Below are positions 25,604-35,757 of a stretch of 62,295 nt of DNA, piece after piece. Origin of the DNA: Streptomyces albicerus. Lineage in GTDB: Bacteria; Actinomycetota; Actinomycetes; Streptomycetales; Streptomycetaceae. Location: positions 139,348 to 201,642 of the forward strand of contig NZ_VWMY01000010.1 of NCBI RefSeq assembly GCF_008905045.1, read 5' to 3'. The notes under the pieces are model-generated. The model saw nothing but the letters and a program-made list of their open reading frames with translations. It ran no database searches and was not told where the DNA came from. Within the stretch, counting starts at the first letter, position 1. The number at the start of each line of letters is the position of its first letter. The position numbers were made by a program, and so were the translations under genes.

Positions 25604-25624
25604 CCCGGCCCTTGAAGAGCCGGG
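25604..25624. terminator. Weak hairpin between convergent genes
   Basis: A 6-bp stem (CCCGGC/GCCGGG) with a 9-nt loop between the flavohemoprotein and NUDIX genes. Confidence 0.35.
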
Positions 25625-25626
25625 CG

Positions 25627-26109
25627 TCAGCCCAGATCGGGCGCGTGCATCGCCCGTACGCCCTCGATGTTCCCGTCCAGATAGTGCCGGAGCGACAGCG
25701 GTACGAGATGGACGGAGGCGATGCCCACCCGTGTGAAGGGGATACGGACGATCTCGTACTCGCCGGTGGGCTCCTCGATCTCGGGGCCATGGCGCAGCGA
25801 GGGGTCCATGGATTCCAGGCGGCAGACGAAGAAGTGCTGCACCTTCACACCGGTCGCGCCGCCGTCCTCGCCGATGTGCTCGACGGTGTCGACGAAGCAG
25901 GGCACCACATCGGTGATCTTGGCGCCGAGTTCCTCGTGCACTTCACGATGGAGCGCGTCGACGACGGTCGTGTCCTCCGGCTCGACCCCGCCGCCGGGCG
26001 TCAGCCAGTAGGGATCGACGCCGGGCTTGGTCCGCTTGATCAGGATCAAGTCGTCGCCGTCCAGGAGGACGGCCCGGGCGGTGCGCTTGACCACGGGTCG
26101 GACGGTCAT
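25627..26109 (-). CDS. NUDIX hydrolase, 160 aa
   Basis: A complete Nudix box, GGGVEPEDTTVVDALHREVHEELGA (residues 39-63, written in parts: GGGVEPED and REVHEELGA), which binds Mg2+ and cleaves nucleoside diphosphates linked to another group. Substrate unknown. ATG at 26107-26109. It is followed in the upstream direction by a parS variant and the LysR gene. Confidence 0.9.
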   Translation of the reverse strand: MTVRPVVKRTARAVLLDGDDLILIKRTKPGVDPYWLTPGGGVEPEDTTVVDALHREVHEELGAKITDVVPCFVDTVEHIGEDGGATGVKVQHFFVCRLESMDPSLRHGPEIEEPTGEYEIVRIPFTRVGIASVHLVPLSLRHYLDGNIEGVRAMHAPDLG

Positions 26110-26130
26110 GGGAGAAATGTGGCCCGGTTG

Positions 26131-26144
26131 GTTCCACGTGAAAC
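26131..26144. promoter_or_regulatory. parS: parS-like site, one mismatch
   Basis: GTTCCACGTGAAAC differs from the consensus at one position (T4 to C). It lies between the LysR and NUDIX genes. ParB usually tolerates such variants at lower affinity. Confidence 0.65.
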
Positions 26145-26175
26145 ATCGCCCTCTTGACGAGGTGAAGCATTGCCG

Positions 26176-27081
26176 TCATGACCAGTCCGTGGCGGCGCGC
26201 AACAGCCACTCGTGCGCCCGCGCGATATGCGGCATGGCCAGCGTTCCGGTTCGTACCACCAGGAAGTACGTACGAAGCGGAGGCACCGCGGGGTCGATCA
26301 GTTCCACCACGTCGCCCCGCTCCAGAGCCGGAGCGCACAGATAGCGCGGCAACACCGCGAGCCCCGCGCCGGTGGTGGCGCAGGCGAGGACCGCACGCAG
26401 ATCGGGGACGATGACGGTGCCCGAAGCGGCGGGGCGGGAGTCGAAGACGGAAGCCCAGTAGCGGGCGACGAAGGGCAGCGACTCGTGCACTTCCACCACG
26501 GGAAAGTTTTCCAGCGGGGGCGCACCCTTGTGGGGAAGCTTGCCGCAGCCGACGCGGTCGGCCCAGCGCGGGGCAGCGACCAGGACGTGCTCCTCGTCGC
26601 AGAGCGGAGTCGCGGTGAGCAGGGCGCCACGCGGGCGGGCCGTACTGATGGCCAGATCGTGATGCCCCGCGGAAAGCCCTTCCAGTGTCTCCTCGGCGTT
26701 GCCGAAGGAGGCGCGGAGTGCGAAGCCCTGGCCGTCGTCCCCGGTCAGCTCGGTGAGCGCGGGCAGAGCGCGTTCAGCGGTGAACTCGGGCGGCCCGGCG
26801 AGGTGGAGGGTGCGTATGGAGGAGGCCTCGTCGAGGCCGGTCTCGGCGATCTCCACGAGGGCGTCGAGATGCGGAGCTGCCTTGTGGGCGAGTTCGTCGC
26901 CGATGGTCGTGGGGGTCACGCCGCGGGCCTGGCGCAGGAAGAGGGGGCGCCCCAGCTGCTGTTCCAGGGTGCGGATCTGGGAGGTGACGGCCGGCTGCGA
27001 GAGGCCGAGCAGGGCAGCCGCGCGAGTGAAGGAGCCGGCCCGGTGCACGGTCACGAAGGTCCGCAGCAAGGCCAGATCCAT
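26176..27081 (-). CDS. LysR-family transcriptional regulator, 301 aa
   Basis: N-terminal HTH (1-60): MDLALLRTFVTVHRAGSFTR, then LLGLSQPAVTSQIRTLEQQLGRPLF. A periplasmic-binding-protein-like effector domain follows (about 90-295). ATG at 27079-27081. No divergently transcribed gene lies next to it, so its target is not evident; the gene on its upstream side ends towards it. Confidence 0.9.
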   Translation of the reverse strand: MDLALLRTFVTVHRAGSFTRAAALLGLSQPAVTSQIRTLEQQLGRPLFLRQARGVTPTTIGDELAHKAAPHLDALVEIAETGLDEASSIRTLHLAGPPEFTAERALPALTELTGDDGQGFALRASFGNAEETLEGLSAGHHDLAISTARPRGALLTATPLCDEEHVLVAAPRWADRVGCGKLPHKGAPPLENFPVVEVHESLPFVARYWASVFDSRPAASGTVIVPDLRAVLACATTGAGLAVLPRYLCAPALERGDVVELIDPAVPPLRTYFLVVRTGTLAMPHIARAHEWLLRAATDWS

Positions 27082-27215
27082 GGCGTCCCTCCCCTCCCCA
27101 GCTCCCCGGAAGCCCTCAACTATAAATAAGTCGATAGGTCTCTGTCGCTACGGTGATTGGACACTGACACAGAGTCAACTAGCCTTGGTCGCGCGGTTCT
27201 TCGCGCGCAGAACCG

Positions 27216-27254
27216 GGGCGGTCCGAGCCACGAGGGGGGAGGCTCGGACCGCCC
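27216..27254 (-). terminator. Terminator of the trans-sulfuration/phosphatase operon
   Basis: A perfect 14-bp stem (27216-27229 with 27241-27254) and an 11-nt loop, about 45 bp after the stop at 27301 on the minus strand. Confidence 0.8.
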
Positions 27255-27300
27255 GTTGTACGTAGCAGGGCTACTGAACCGGTCGCTCAGAGAGCGTTTA

Positions 27301-28440
27301 CTACTGCGCCGACTCGTCGAGCGCGCGCAGCACATCCGCCACCAGATCCTCCGGATCCTCGGCACCGACCGAGAAGCGGATGAATCCCTCCGGGACCGCG
27401 TCGCCGCCCCAGCGACCGCGCCGCTCGGCCGTCGACCGCACCCCGCCGAAACTCGTCGCGTCGTCGACGAGGCGCAGCGCGTCGAGAAAACGGTCGGCAC
27501 GCGCGCGCGTGGGCAGTGTGAACGACACCACACACCCGAAGCGCCGCATCTGCTGCGAGGCGATCTTGTACGAGGGGTCGCCGGGCAGCCCCGGGTAGCG
27601 CACCCGGGTCTCCTCGGGCCAGTCGCGCAGGGTCTCGGCGATCACCAGCGCGTTGGCATTCTGCCGTTCGACACGCAGCTGGAGCGTGGCGAGGGAACGG
27701 TGCGCGAGCCACGCCTCCATGGGCCCCGGAATCGCTCCGACGATCTTGCGCCAGCGCCGCACCGAGGCCATCGCCGAGGCATCGCCGCCGGCGACGTACC
27801 CCAGAAGAAGGTCGCCGTGCCCGGTGAGCTGCTTGGTGCCGCTGGCCACGGAGAAGTCGGCCCCCAGCTCCAGCGGGCGCTGCCCGAGCGGGGTCGCCAG
27901 GGTGTTGTCGACGGCGACCAGGCAGCCACGCGCGTGTGCCGCCTCGACGAGCCGCCGCACATCACACACGTCGAGCCCCGGGTTCGACGGGGTCTCGATC
28001 CACAGCAGCTTCGCCCCGTCGAGGACGTCCAGTTGGGCGTCGCCACGGGTTGGCGCCGTGCGCACCTCGATTCCGTACGCCTCCAGCTGTGCGCGTACGA
28101 GTGGCAGCACCTGGTAGCCGTCGCTGGGCAGTACGACCGTGTCGCCGGCACGCAGCTGCGAGAAGACGACCGCTGAGATAGCGGCCATGCCGGAGGCGAA
28201 GACGAGCGTCTCGACGCCGTCGCGCCCCGGCGCCTCCAGCTCGCCGATGGCGCGTTCCAGATGGGTCCAGGTCGGGTTCTCGTCGCGGCCGTAGGTGTAC
28301 GGGCCCGTGGGGTCGCCCGGCAGATGGAAATGGGCGGCGAAGACCGGCCCCGGGAGGGTCGGCTCGTGCTTGACGGGCTCCGGCAGACCGGCCCGCACCG
28401 CGCGCGTACCGTCACCGGCTCCCGTAACGGAATCTGTCAT
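27301..28440 (-). CDS. PLP-dependent trans-sulfuration enzyme (cystathionine gamma-lyase-like), 379 aa
   Basis: A Cys/Met-metabolism PLP enzyme of fold type I. Substrate and cofactor motifs: YTYGRDENPTWTHLE, LVFASGMAAISAV, ETPSNPGLDVCD, VDNTLATP and the PLP lysine in SGTKQLTGH (about 205). It resembles streptomycete proteins called cystathionine gamma-lyase but beta/gamma specificity cannot be read from sequence. Its ATG overlaps the last 4 nt of the tyrosine phosphatase gene, so the two are translationally coupled. Confidence 0.85.
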   Translation of the reverse strand: MTDSVTGAGDGTRAVRAGLPEPVKHEPTLPGPVFAAHFHLPGDPTGPYTYGRDENPTWTHLERAIGELEAPGRDGVETLVFASGMAAISAVVFSQLRAGDTVVLPSDGYQVLPLVRAQLEAYGIEVRTAPTRGDAQLDVLDGAKLLWIETPSNPGLDVCDVRRLVEAAHARGCLVAVDNTLATPLGQRPLELGADFSVASGTKQLTGHGDLLLGYVAGGDASAMASVRRWRKIVGAIPGPMEAWLAHRSLATLQLRVERQNANALVIAETLRDWPEETRVRYPGLPGDPSYKIASQQMRRFGCVVSFTLPTRARADRFLDALRLVDDATSFGGVRSTAERRGRWGGDAVPEGFIRFSVGAEDPEDLVADVLRALDESAQ

Positions 28441-28928
28441 GCCGCCCGTCCCTTCACGTGCTCCCGCACCGCGGCGAGCAGGCCGGGGCTCGCCGCCTCC
28501 ACCATCTCAAGGCACTCCTCGAAGCCGTCCAGACCCCCGTAGTAGGGATCCGGAACGTCGAGGTCGTGGCCCGCGACAGGGTCGTACGAGCGCAGCAGAC
28601 GGACCTTCTCCGAGTCCTCCGGAGTGAGGGCGAGGCGGCGCAGGGCCTTCAGGTGGCCGGCGTCGAGGGCTATGACGAGGTCGAGCCGGGAGAACCAGTC
28701 GGCCCGGAACTGCCGGGCCGCATGGCTGCTCTCGTAGCCATGCGTCTCAAGGACGGAGACGGTGCGCGGATCGGCGCCGTCGCCTTCGTGCCAGCCGCCT
28801 GTACCGGCACTGTCCACCTCGACCAGGCCGTCGAGTCCGGCTTCCGTCACACGCGCGCGGAAGACGGATTCGGCCATCGGGGAGCGGCAGATGTTGCCGG
28901 TACAGACGAAGCACACGCGATAGGGCAT
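28437..28928 (-). CDS. ptpA: Low-molecular-weight protein tyrosine phosphatase, 163 aa
   Basis: The P-loop CTGNICRS (CX5R, residues 9-16) and the general-acid loop DVPDPYYGG (about 124-132) are both intact. This matches streptomycete PtpA, reported to influence secondary metabolism in S. lividans. It is in an operon between a holin-like membrane protein (9 bp upstream) and the trans-sulfuration enzyme. Confidence 0.92.
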   Translation of the reverse strand: MPYRVCFVCTGNICRSPMAESVFRARVTEAGLDGLVEVDSAGTGGWHEGDGADPRTVSVLETHGYESSHAARQFRADWFSRLDLVIALDAGHLKALRRLALTPEDSEKVRLLRSYDPVAGHDLDVPDPYYGGLDGFEECLEMVEAASPGLLAAVREHVKGRAA

Positions 28929-28937
28929 CAGGGTCGC

Positions 28938-29315
28938 TCAGTCCTTGTCGGGGAGGACGACGTTCAGCGCCCAGGAGACGATCGAGATGATCAGGCCGCC
29001 GAGGACGGCAGTCCAGAAGCCCTCGACGTGGAAGCTCAGGTCGAGTTTGTCCGCCAGCCACGAGGTGAGCAGCAGCATCAGGGCGTTGACCACCAGGGTG
29101 ATCAGGCCGAGCGTGAGGATGAACAGCGGGAAGGTGAGCACCTTCACGACCGGCTTGACCAGGAAGTTCACCAGTCCGAAGACCAGCGCGACGAGCAGCA
29201 GTGTGCCGATCTTCTTGCCCGTGCCGTCACCGGTCAGGGTGATCTTGTCGAGCAGCCACACGGCGACTGCCAGAGCGCCCGCGTTGGCGATCGTCTTGAC
29301 TACGAAATTCTTCAT
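28938..29315 (-). CDS. Phage holin-like (superfamily IV) membrane protein, 125 aa
   Basis: Three to four hydrophobic segments with the pattern of the holin-4-2 family: IGTLLLVALVFGLVNFLVKPVVKVLTFPLFILTLGLITLVVNALMLLL in parts, ending ISIVSWALNVVLPDKD. The family is widespread in bacterial chromosomes without any phage, so lysis is not implied. First gene of the operon with ptpA. The divergent cupin gene starts 60 bp away. Confidence 0.88.
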   Translation of the reverse strand: MKNFVVKTIANAGALAVAVWLLDKITLTGDGTGKKIGTLLLVALVFGLVNFLVKPVVKVLTFPLFILTLGLITLVVNALMLLLTSWLADKLDLSFHVEGFWTAVLGGLIISIVSWALNVVLPDKD

Positions 29316-29375
29316 GTGTCTGATCGTGGCAGAAGAGATCGGTTACGAGCAGTGGGGCAAGGGCGGACAAGAGCG

Positions 29376-29693
29376 ATGAAGGCATTCCGGCTGGACGAAC
29401 TGGAGGCGGAGCGCGCCGCCAACGACGGCGCGTACCTCCAGTTCCTGCGTGAGAAGAACATGTCGGTCGGCCTGTACGCGCTGGACGCGGGCGAGCAGGA
29501 CCCGCAACAGCCCCACAGCCAGGACGAGGTGTACTTCGTCGTGAGCGGCCGTGCGGCGATCACCGTCGGCATGGAGACGACCCAGGTGGCGCGCGGCAGC
29601 GTCGTGTACGTGCCCGCTGGGGTGGCCCACAAGTTTCACCACATCAGCGAGGATCTGCGGATTCTGGTGATCTTCTCTCCGCCGGAGAGCTGA
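29376..29693 (+). CDS. Cupin-domain protein, 105 aa
   Basis: A single cupin barrel: QQPHSQDEVYFVVSGRAAITVG (metal-ligand motif 1, with H, E) and VVYVPAGVAHKFHHI (motif 2). Probably a metal-binding small-molecule enzyme or sensor; the substrate is not evident. ATG at 29376 after a GGGCGG-rich leader. A hairpin follows at 29737-29765. Confidence 0.85.
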   Translation: MKAFRLDELEAERAANDGAYLQFLREKNMSVGLYALDAGEQDPQQPHSQDEVYFVVSGRAAITVGMETTQVARGSVVYVPAGVAHKFHHISEDLRILVIFSPPES

Positions 29694-29736
29694 CGTCCGC
29701 CTCAGGGTTCCCTAGGGGGACGTTCAGGGGAGGACA

Positions 29737-29765
29737 AGGGGTGCGAGGCCCCCGTCGGCACCCCT
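29737..29765 (+). terminator. Hairpin after the cupin gene
   Basis: An 8-bp perfect stem (AGGGGTGC/GCACCCCT) with a 13-nt loop. Confidence 0.5.
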
Positions 29766-29867
29766 GCCGCGCCTAGCATCGAGGGCAGGACATTCGAGAC
29801 CCGTCACCATTCGGCGACGGGCAGAGACAGCACTCGGAAACGGGCAGAGAGACAAGGAACAAGGGCG

Positions 29868-30080
29868 ATGCGAGAGATCTTCGCGGGGATGCCGTGGTGG
29901 GTTAAGTGGGTCGCGGTGCCGGTCATCGCCCTGGTCGTGTTCGGTGGCCTGATAGCGAGCGTCGTCGGTTTCGTGATTGGACTGCTCTTCAAGCTGCTGG
30001 TCTTCGTGGCACTGGTCGGCGGACTGATCTACGTCGTACGGAAGTTCATGTCGAGCTCCTCTTCGAGGAGCGACTGGTAG
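29868..30080 (+). CDS. DUF5326-type small membrane protein, 70 aa
   Basis: MREIFAGMPWWVKWVAVPVI is followed by two adjacent hydrophobic segments and a Ser-rich tail (KFMSSSSSRSDW). The pattern matches streptomycete DUF5326 proteins of unknown function. AAGGAAC lies upstream of the ATG. Confidence 0.85.
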   Translation: MREIFAGMPWWVKWVAVPVIALVVFGGLIASVVGFVIGLLFKLLVFVALVGGLIYVVRKFMSSSSSRSDW

Positions 30081-30397
30081 GCGGCGGGCGAGGGGGACGG
30101 GTGCTCCGGCGGGCCTCGGCCGCGGCGGGAACCGGCAAACCCGCCGCTGGTGGGCCTGGCCCGCGGTCGGGCGACGGCCAAGGTCAACCGGCGACCCTCC
30201 GGTCGGCAACCGGCCGCCGGTAACAGGAATCAACGGTTCCCTCGGGCGAGGGAAGTTTTCGCCACAGGCCGTCTGCGAGCGGTGGCAGACGGTTAAAGTC
30301 CGGAACTCGACGCGGGGATGATCCCCGCGCGCGGCGCTCTGATCCCTCCCGTGTTACCCCCGCACGGGAGGCCCCCCTCGCGCTTCGGGAGTGACCC
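30081..30397 (+). other. Structured leader region of ssgR
   Basis: 317 bp. Three hairpins precede the ssgR start: 30269-30292 (8-bp stem), 30311-30329 (9-bp arms with one central base) and 30345-30371 (9-bp stem, C-rich loop). The last is followed by a run of C and the GGGAG ribosome site. No known riboswitch class is recognised. Confidence 0.5.
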
Positions 30398-31201
30398 TTG
30401 GCCACGGTTGACACCGCATCCGCAGGACCGCACGTCCCCTCCTCCGAGCCACATCCCACGACTCTCATCGGATCCGTGCAGCGTGCGATGCGCCTCCTGG
30501 AGTCCGTGGCGCGCCATGAGCACGGCGCGCCCGCGAAACAGCTGGCCCGCGAGGCCGGGCTCGCTCTCCCCACGGCGTACCACCTGCTGCGCACCCTGGC
30601 GCACGAGGGCTATCTGCGCCGGGAGAAAGGGCTGTTCTTCCTCGGTGAGGCTGCCGAGCGGCTGAGCAGCAGCGGTGCCCAGCAGAAACGTCGCAGCGCG
30701 GTCGCCGACGCGCTGGCCCACTGGCGCGATTCGATCGGTGTGCCCGTGTATTACGCGGTCTACCGCGACGGCGAGATCGAGGTCCAGTGCGTAGCCGACA
30801 CCCCGGGTAATCCGGCGGTCGAGGAATGGGCCGACTTCCGCGAGACGGGCCACGCGCACGCGATCGGCCAGTGCCTGCTGTCCCAGCTCGACGAGGAGGC
30901 CCGCCGGGACCACCTCGACCGCTACCCCGCGCAGTCCATCACTCCATACACGGTGCGTGACGACCGAACCCTGCTGAGGCGCCTCGAATCGACGAGACGC
31001 ATGCAGCCTGTGCTCGAGCGTCAGGAATACGCGCTGGGCACGATGTGCGCCGCGATTCCGATCACCGCGGGTACCACGGCCGCCACGATCGCACTTTCCC
31101 TGCCGGCCCACCATGTCGACCGACTGCTGCCGACGGCACGGCGGTTGCAGAGCGAGATCGGCAGGCTGCTGGGGACACTTTCGCTCTCTATCAGCATCTG
31201 A
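30398..31201 (+). CDS. ssgR: SsgR, IclR-family activator of ssgA, 267 aa
   Basis: An N-terminal IclR winged helix (about 25-85: LIGSVQRAMRLLESVARHEHGAPAKQLAREAGL .. AYHLLRTLAHEGYLRR in parts) and an IclR effector domain (100-260: YYAVYRDGEIEVQCVADTPG). It lies directly before ssgA, as in other streptomycetes where SsgR is needed for ssgA transcription and so for sporulation-specific cell division. The start is a TTG (30398) with GGGAG 6 nt upstream; no ATG or GTG nearby gives the conserved N-terminus. Confidence 0.92.
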   Translation: MATVDTASAGPHVPSSEPHPTTLIGSVQRAMRLLESVARHEHGAPAKQLAREAGLALPTAYHLLRTLAHEGYLRREKGLFFLGEAAERLSSSGAQQKRRSAVADALAHWRDSIGVPVYYAVYRDGEIEVQCVADTPGNPAVEEWADFRETGHAHAIGQCLLSQLDEEARRDHLDRYPAQSITPYTVRDDRTLLRRLESTRRMQPVLERQEYALGTMCAAIPITAGTTAATIALSLPAHHVDRLLPTARRLQSEIGRLLGTLSLSISI

Positions 31202-31300
31202 AAACTCACTCCTTGTGATCTGGTGTGTACGTTCAGCAAGATGCCAGCAGTGTCAGGGGGATCATTCCTGGCCAGTCGACGGCAAACGGCGGGGTAGGCG

Positions 31301-31741
31301 ATGCGCGAGTCGGTAGTACAGGCAGAGGTCATGATGAGCTTCCTCGTCTCGGAGGAGCTCTCCTTCCGCATTCCGGTGGAGCTGCGCTACGAGACCTGTG
31401 ATCCGTATGCCGTCCGCCTGACCTTCCACCTGCCCGGTGATGCCCCGGTGACCTGGGCCTTCGGCCGGGAGCTGCTGGTCGACGGGGTGGGCCGGGCGTG
31501 CGGGCAAGGAGATGTGCACATCGCCCCCGCCGACACCGAGGGATTCGGCGATGTGCTGATCCGGCTTCAGGTGGGCGGCGACCAGGCGCTGTTCCGCTGC
31601 GGTACGGCGCCACTCTTGGCGTTCCTGGACCGCACGGACAGGATGGTGCCGCTGGGGCAGGAGCGATCCCTCGCCGACTTCGACACGCACCTCGACGAGG
31701 CCCTGGACCGCATTCTGGCGGAGGAGCAGAGCGCGGGATGA
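31301..31741 (+). CDS. ssgA: SsgA, sporulation and cell-division activator, 146 aa
   Basis: A SALP-family protein: MSFLVSEELSFRIPVELRYE, DPYAVRLTFHLPGDAPVTWAFGRELL and FLDRTDRMVPLGQE are diagnostic. SsgA directs SsgB and so FtsZ placement, and its level controls septation. Three starts are in frame: ATG 31301 (used here; the extra ten residues ESVVQAEVMM look conserved from memory), ATG 31331 and ATG 31334 (AGAGG 5 nt upstream). It follows ssgR by 99 bp, which contains its promoter region. Confidence 0.93.
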   Translation: MRESVVQAEVMMSFLVSEELSFRIPVELRYETCDPYAVRLTFHLPGDAPVTWAFGRELLVDGVGRACGQGDVHIAPADTEGFGDVLIRLQVGGDQALFRCGTAPLLAFLDRTDRMVPLGQERSLADFDTHLDEALDRILAEEQSAG

Positions 31742-31781
31742 AGCGGTAGGGGGCCGGGGGGCGGCGTAACGCTTCTCCATA

Positions 31782-31804
31782 ACCGGCCTCGGTGACAGGC
31801 CGGT
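31782..31804. terminator. Hairpin between ssgA and the YibE/F gene
   Basis: An 8-bp perfect stem (ACCGGCCT/AGGCCGGT) with a 7-nt loop between convergent genes. Confidence 0.55.
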
Positions 31805-31805
31805 G

Positions 31806-33302
31806 TCAGTGCTTACGGCGGCGGCCGCTCCCGCCGCGCAGCGGTGCCCTGGTGCCCGGCTGGGGCTGCGGCTGCTGCTCCGCCGACGCCGGGGAGCCCG
31901 GGCGGTCCGCCGAGACCACCACCGCCGCCAGAGCCGTGGTGACCGGCACCGAGGCGACCAGCCCGATCGAGCCGACAAGCGTGCGAACGATCTCCTCGGC
32001 GACCAACTCGCTGTTGGCCACCGTCCCCACGCTGCTCTGCGCGATGGAGAAGAGGAGCAGCAGAGGCAGCGCGGCGCCCGCGTAGGCGAGGACGAGCGTG
32101 TTGACCACGGACGCGATGTGGTCGCGGCCGATGCGGATGCCCGCGCGGTACAGCCCGCGCCAGCCCATCGTCGGATTGGCCTCGTGCAGTTCCCAGACCG
32201 CCGACGTCTGGGTCACCGTGACGTCGTCGAGCACACCGAGCGAACCGATGATGACGCCCGCGAGCAGCAGGCCGCTCATGTCGATGGACGGGTACAGCCC
32301 GTGGATCAGACCGGTGTTGTCGTCCGTGTTGCCGGTCAGCGCGGCCCAGTCGATGAACAGCGAGCCGAGCAGCCCGATCAGCAGGAGGGAGAGCAGTGTG
32401 CCGAGCACCGCCACCGAGGTACGGGCTGAGAGCCCATGGCACATGTAGAGGGCGATCAGCATGATGGCGCTCGCCCCGACCACCGCCACAACCAGCGGAT
32501 TCGAGCCCTGCAGGATCGCAGGCAGGATGAAGAAGGTCAGGATGAGGAAGCTGATGGCCAGAGAGATCAGCGCCATGAGGCCACGCATCCGGCCCACCAC
32601 GACCACGGCGAGGGCGAAGATGCCGGCGAGCAGTGCCATCGGGAGCCTGCGGTTCACGTCGGTGACCGAGTACTGGAGCTCCTTGGGGGCGTCGGGCGCG
32701 TACGCCACGATCACCTCCTGGCCCTGCTCCAACTGGCGCGAGGAGTCCGGCTGGACGATCTCCGTGAAGGTACGGCCCTTGTCCTTGCCGGTGTCGACGC
32801 GGACTGTTGCCTTCTTGCAGGTGCCGGACTCCTGTTGCTGCGCCGACGAGCCCTCGGCGGTCGACGTGTCGCCGGTCGGGGGCACTCCCGAGGCGTTCAC
32901 CGACTTGCAGTCGACCTCGTCGACCTTGGTCACCGTGGCCTGCTGGGTCTGCCGGTCGAAGCCGACACCGGTGCGCTCGTGTCCGGGAGCGCCGCCGGGC
33001 CAGAGCACCACCAGACCGACGACGACCGCCGCGGCGAAGGGGATCAGTACGGCCGCGATGACCTTGCGCAGGTGCATCGAGACGGGTGCGGCGGGTCCGT
33101 GACTGTGCGAGTGGCCGTGCCCGCCATCGCCCGGTCCATCACCGCCACTGCCACCGCCACCGCCGCCGGGCCGGCCACCTCCGCCGCCCGGCCCGGGGCC
33201 GCCCGGTCCGTGTCCAGGTCCGCCTCCGTGCCCATGGCTGTCGTGGCCGTGTCCGTGTGGGGGTTCGGACGGCGGGAGTGGGGGCTGTTGCATCGTGGTC
33301 AC
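31806..33302 (-). CDS. YibE/F-like multi-pass membrane protein, 498 aa
   Basis: The N-terminal 70 residues are His/Gly/Pro-rich (HGHGHDSHGHGGGPGHG-like) and could bind metal. One anchor segment (about 82-105) is followed by an extracytoplasmic domain, then seven or eight membrane segments with the YibE/F core (MRGLMALISLAISFLILTFF .. LLAGVIIGSLGVLDDVTVTQTSAVWEL in parts). The function of the family is unknown. The start is uncertain: GTG at 33302 (GATGAT 6 nt upstream could make it leaderless) or ATG at 33293. Divergent from thiC. Confidence 0.87.
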   Translation of the reverse strand: MTTMQQPPLPPSEPPHGHGHDSHGHGGGPGHGPGGPGPGGGGGRPGGGGGGSGGDGPGDGGHGHSHSHGPAAPVSMHLRKVIAAVLIPFAAAVVVGLVVLWPGGAPGHERTGVGFDRQTQQATVTKVDEVDCKSVNASGVPPTGDTSTAEGSSAQQQESGTCKKATVRVDTGKDKGRTFTEIVQPDSSRQLEQGQEVIVAYAPDAPKELQYSVTDVNRRLPMALLAGIFALAVVVVGRMRGLMALISLAISFLILTFFILPAILQGSNPLVVAVVGASAIMLIALYMCHGLSARTSVAVLGTLLSLLLIGLLGSLFIDWAALTGNTDDNTGLIHGLYPSIDMSGLLLAGVIIGSLGVLDDVTVTQTSAVWELHEANPTMGWRGLYRAGIRIGRDHIASVVNTLVLAYAGAALPLLLLFSIAQSSVGTVANSELVAEEIVRTLVGSIGLVASVPVTTALAAVVVSADRPGSPASAEQQPQPQPGTRAPLRGGSGRRRKH

Positions 33303-33319
33303 CGACCGATCATCGCAAG

Positions 33320-33339
33320 AACAGTGGGGGCCCACTGTT
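33320..33339. promoter_or_regulatory. 20-bp palindrome between yibE/F and thiC
   Basis: Nine-nt arms AACAGTGGG and CCCACTGTT around GG, overlapping the possible thiC -35 (TGTTCA, 33336-33341; -10 TAGCGT, 33360-33365). It could be an operator for either gene. Confidence 0.4.
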
Positions 33340-33383
33340 CACCGCGCCACATCTGACGCTAGCGTGGAGGCACCTTTGCACAC

Positions 33384-35380
<1,997 letters not shown>

Positions 35381-35757
35381 TCGTTCGGGACGATTCTGTG
35401 GCGTCGTGCTGATCGGCAGGTTATGAGGTCGGCGCCGCTCCGGGCTCCGGTCCGCGGCTTCATGGTCGCGGCCCGGGGCGCCCGTGCGGTTCGTTGCTCC
35501 GGTCGGAGTCGGGCCCGATGGTCAAGGACGACTCGGCGGCACTCGCTGCGGACGGTTGCACCTGTGCACCTGCGTCGGTCCTCGTTCCACAGGGCAATCC
35601 GTCCGGTCCCGGCCTGATCGCTCGGGCCCGGGTGGACCTGCACCACGCCGTGAACGCTGCCGGTCCGGTCCTGCGCCACTCCTTGAACCCGGCCGGGCTT
35701 ACCCACTGCTCGTGCCCGGTCGGGCCTCACTCCCCCCGCTCGCGCCCGGCAGGGGGC
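35381..35757. other. Noncoding GC-rich stretch after thiC
   Basis: 377 bp. The right part (about 35690-35757) has an imperfect direct repetition of GCTCGTGCCCGG / GCTCGCGCCCGG with GGGCTTAC nearby. No gene, clear terminator or RNA is recognised. Confidence 0.4.

Noticed and set aside
28938..29315. Holin-like gene as evidence of a prophage
   Set aside because: This family is common in ordinary chromosomes and no other phage gene is near; it is in an operon with ptpA.
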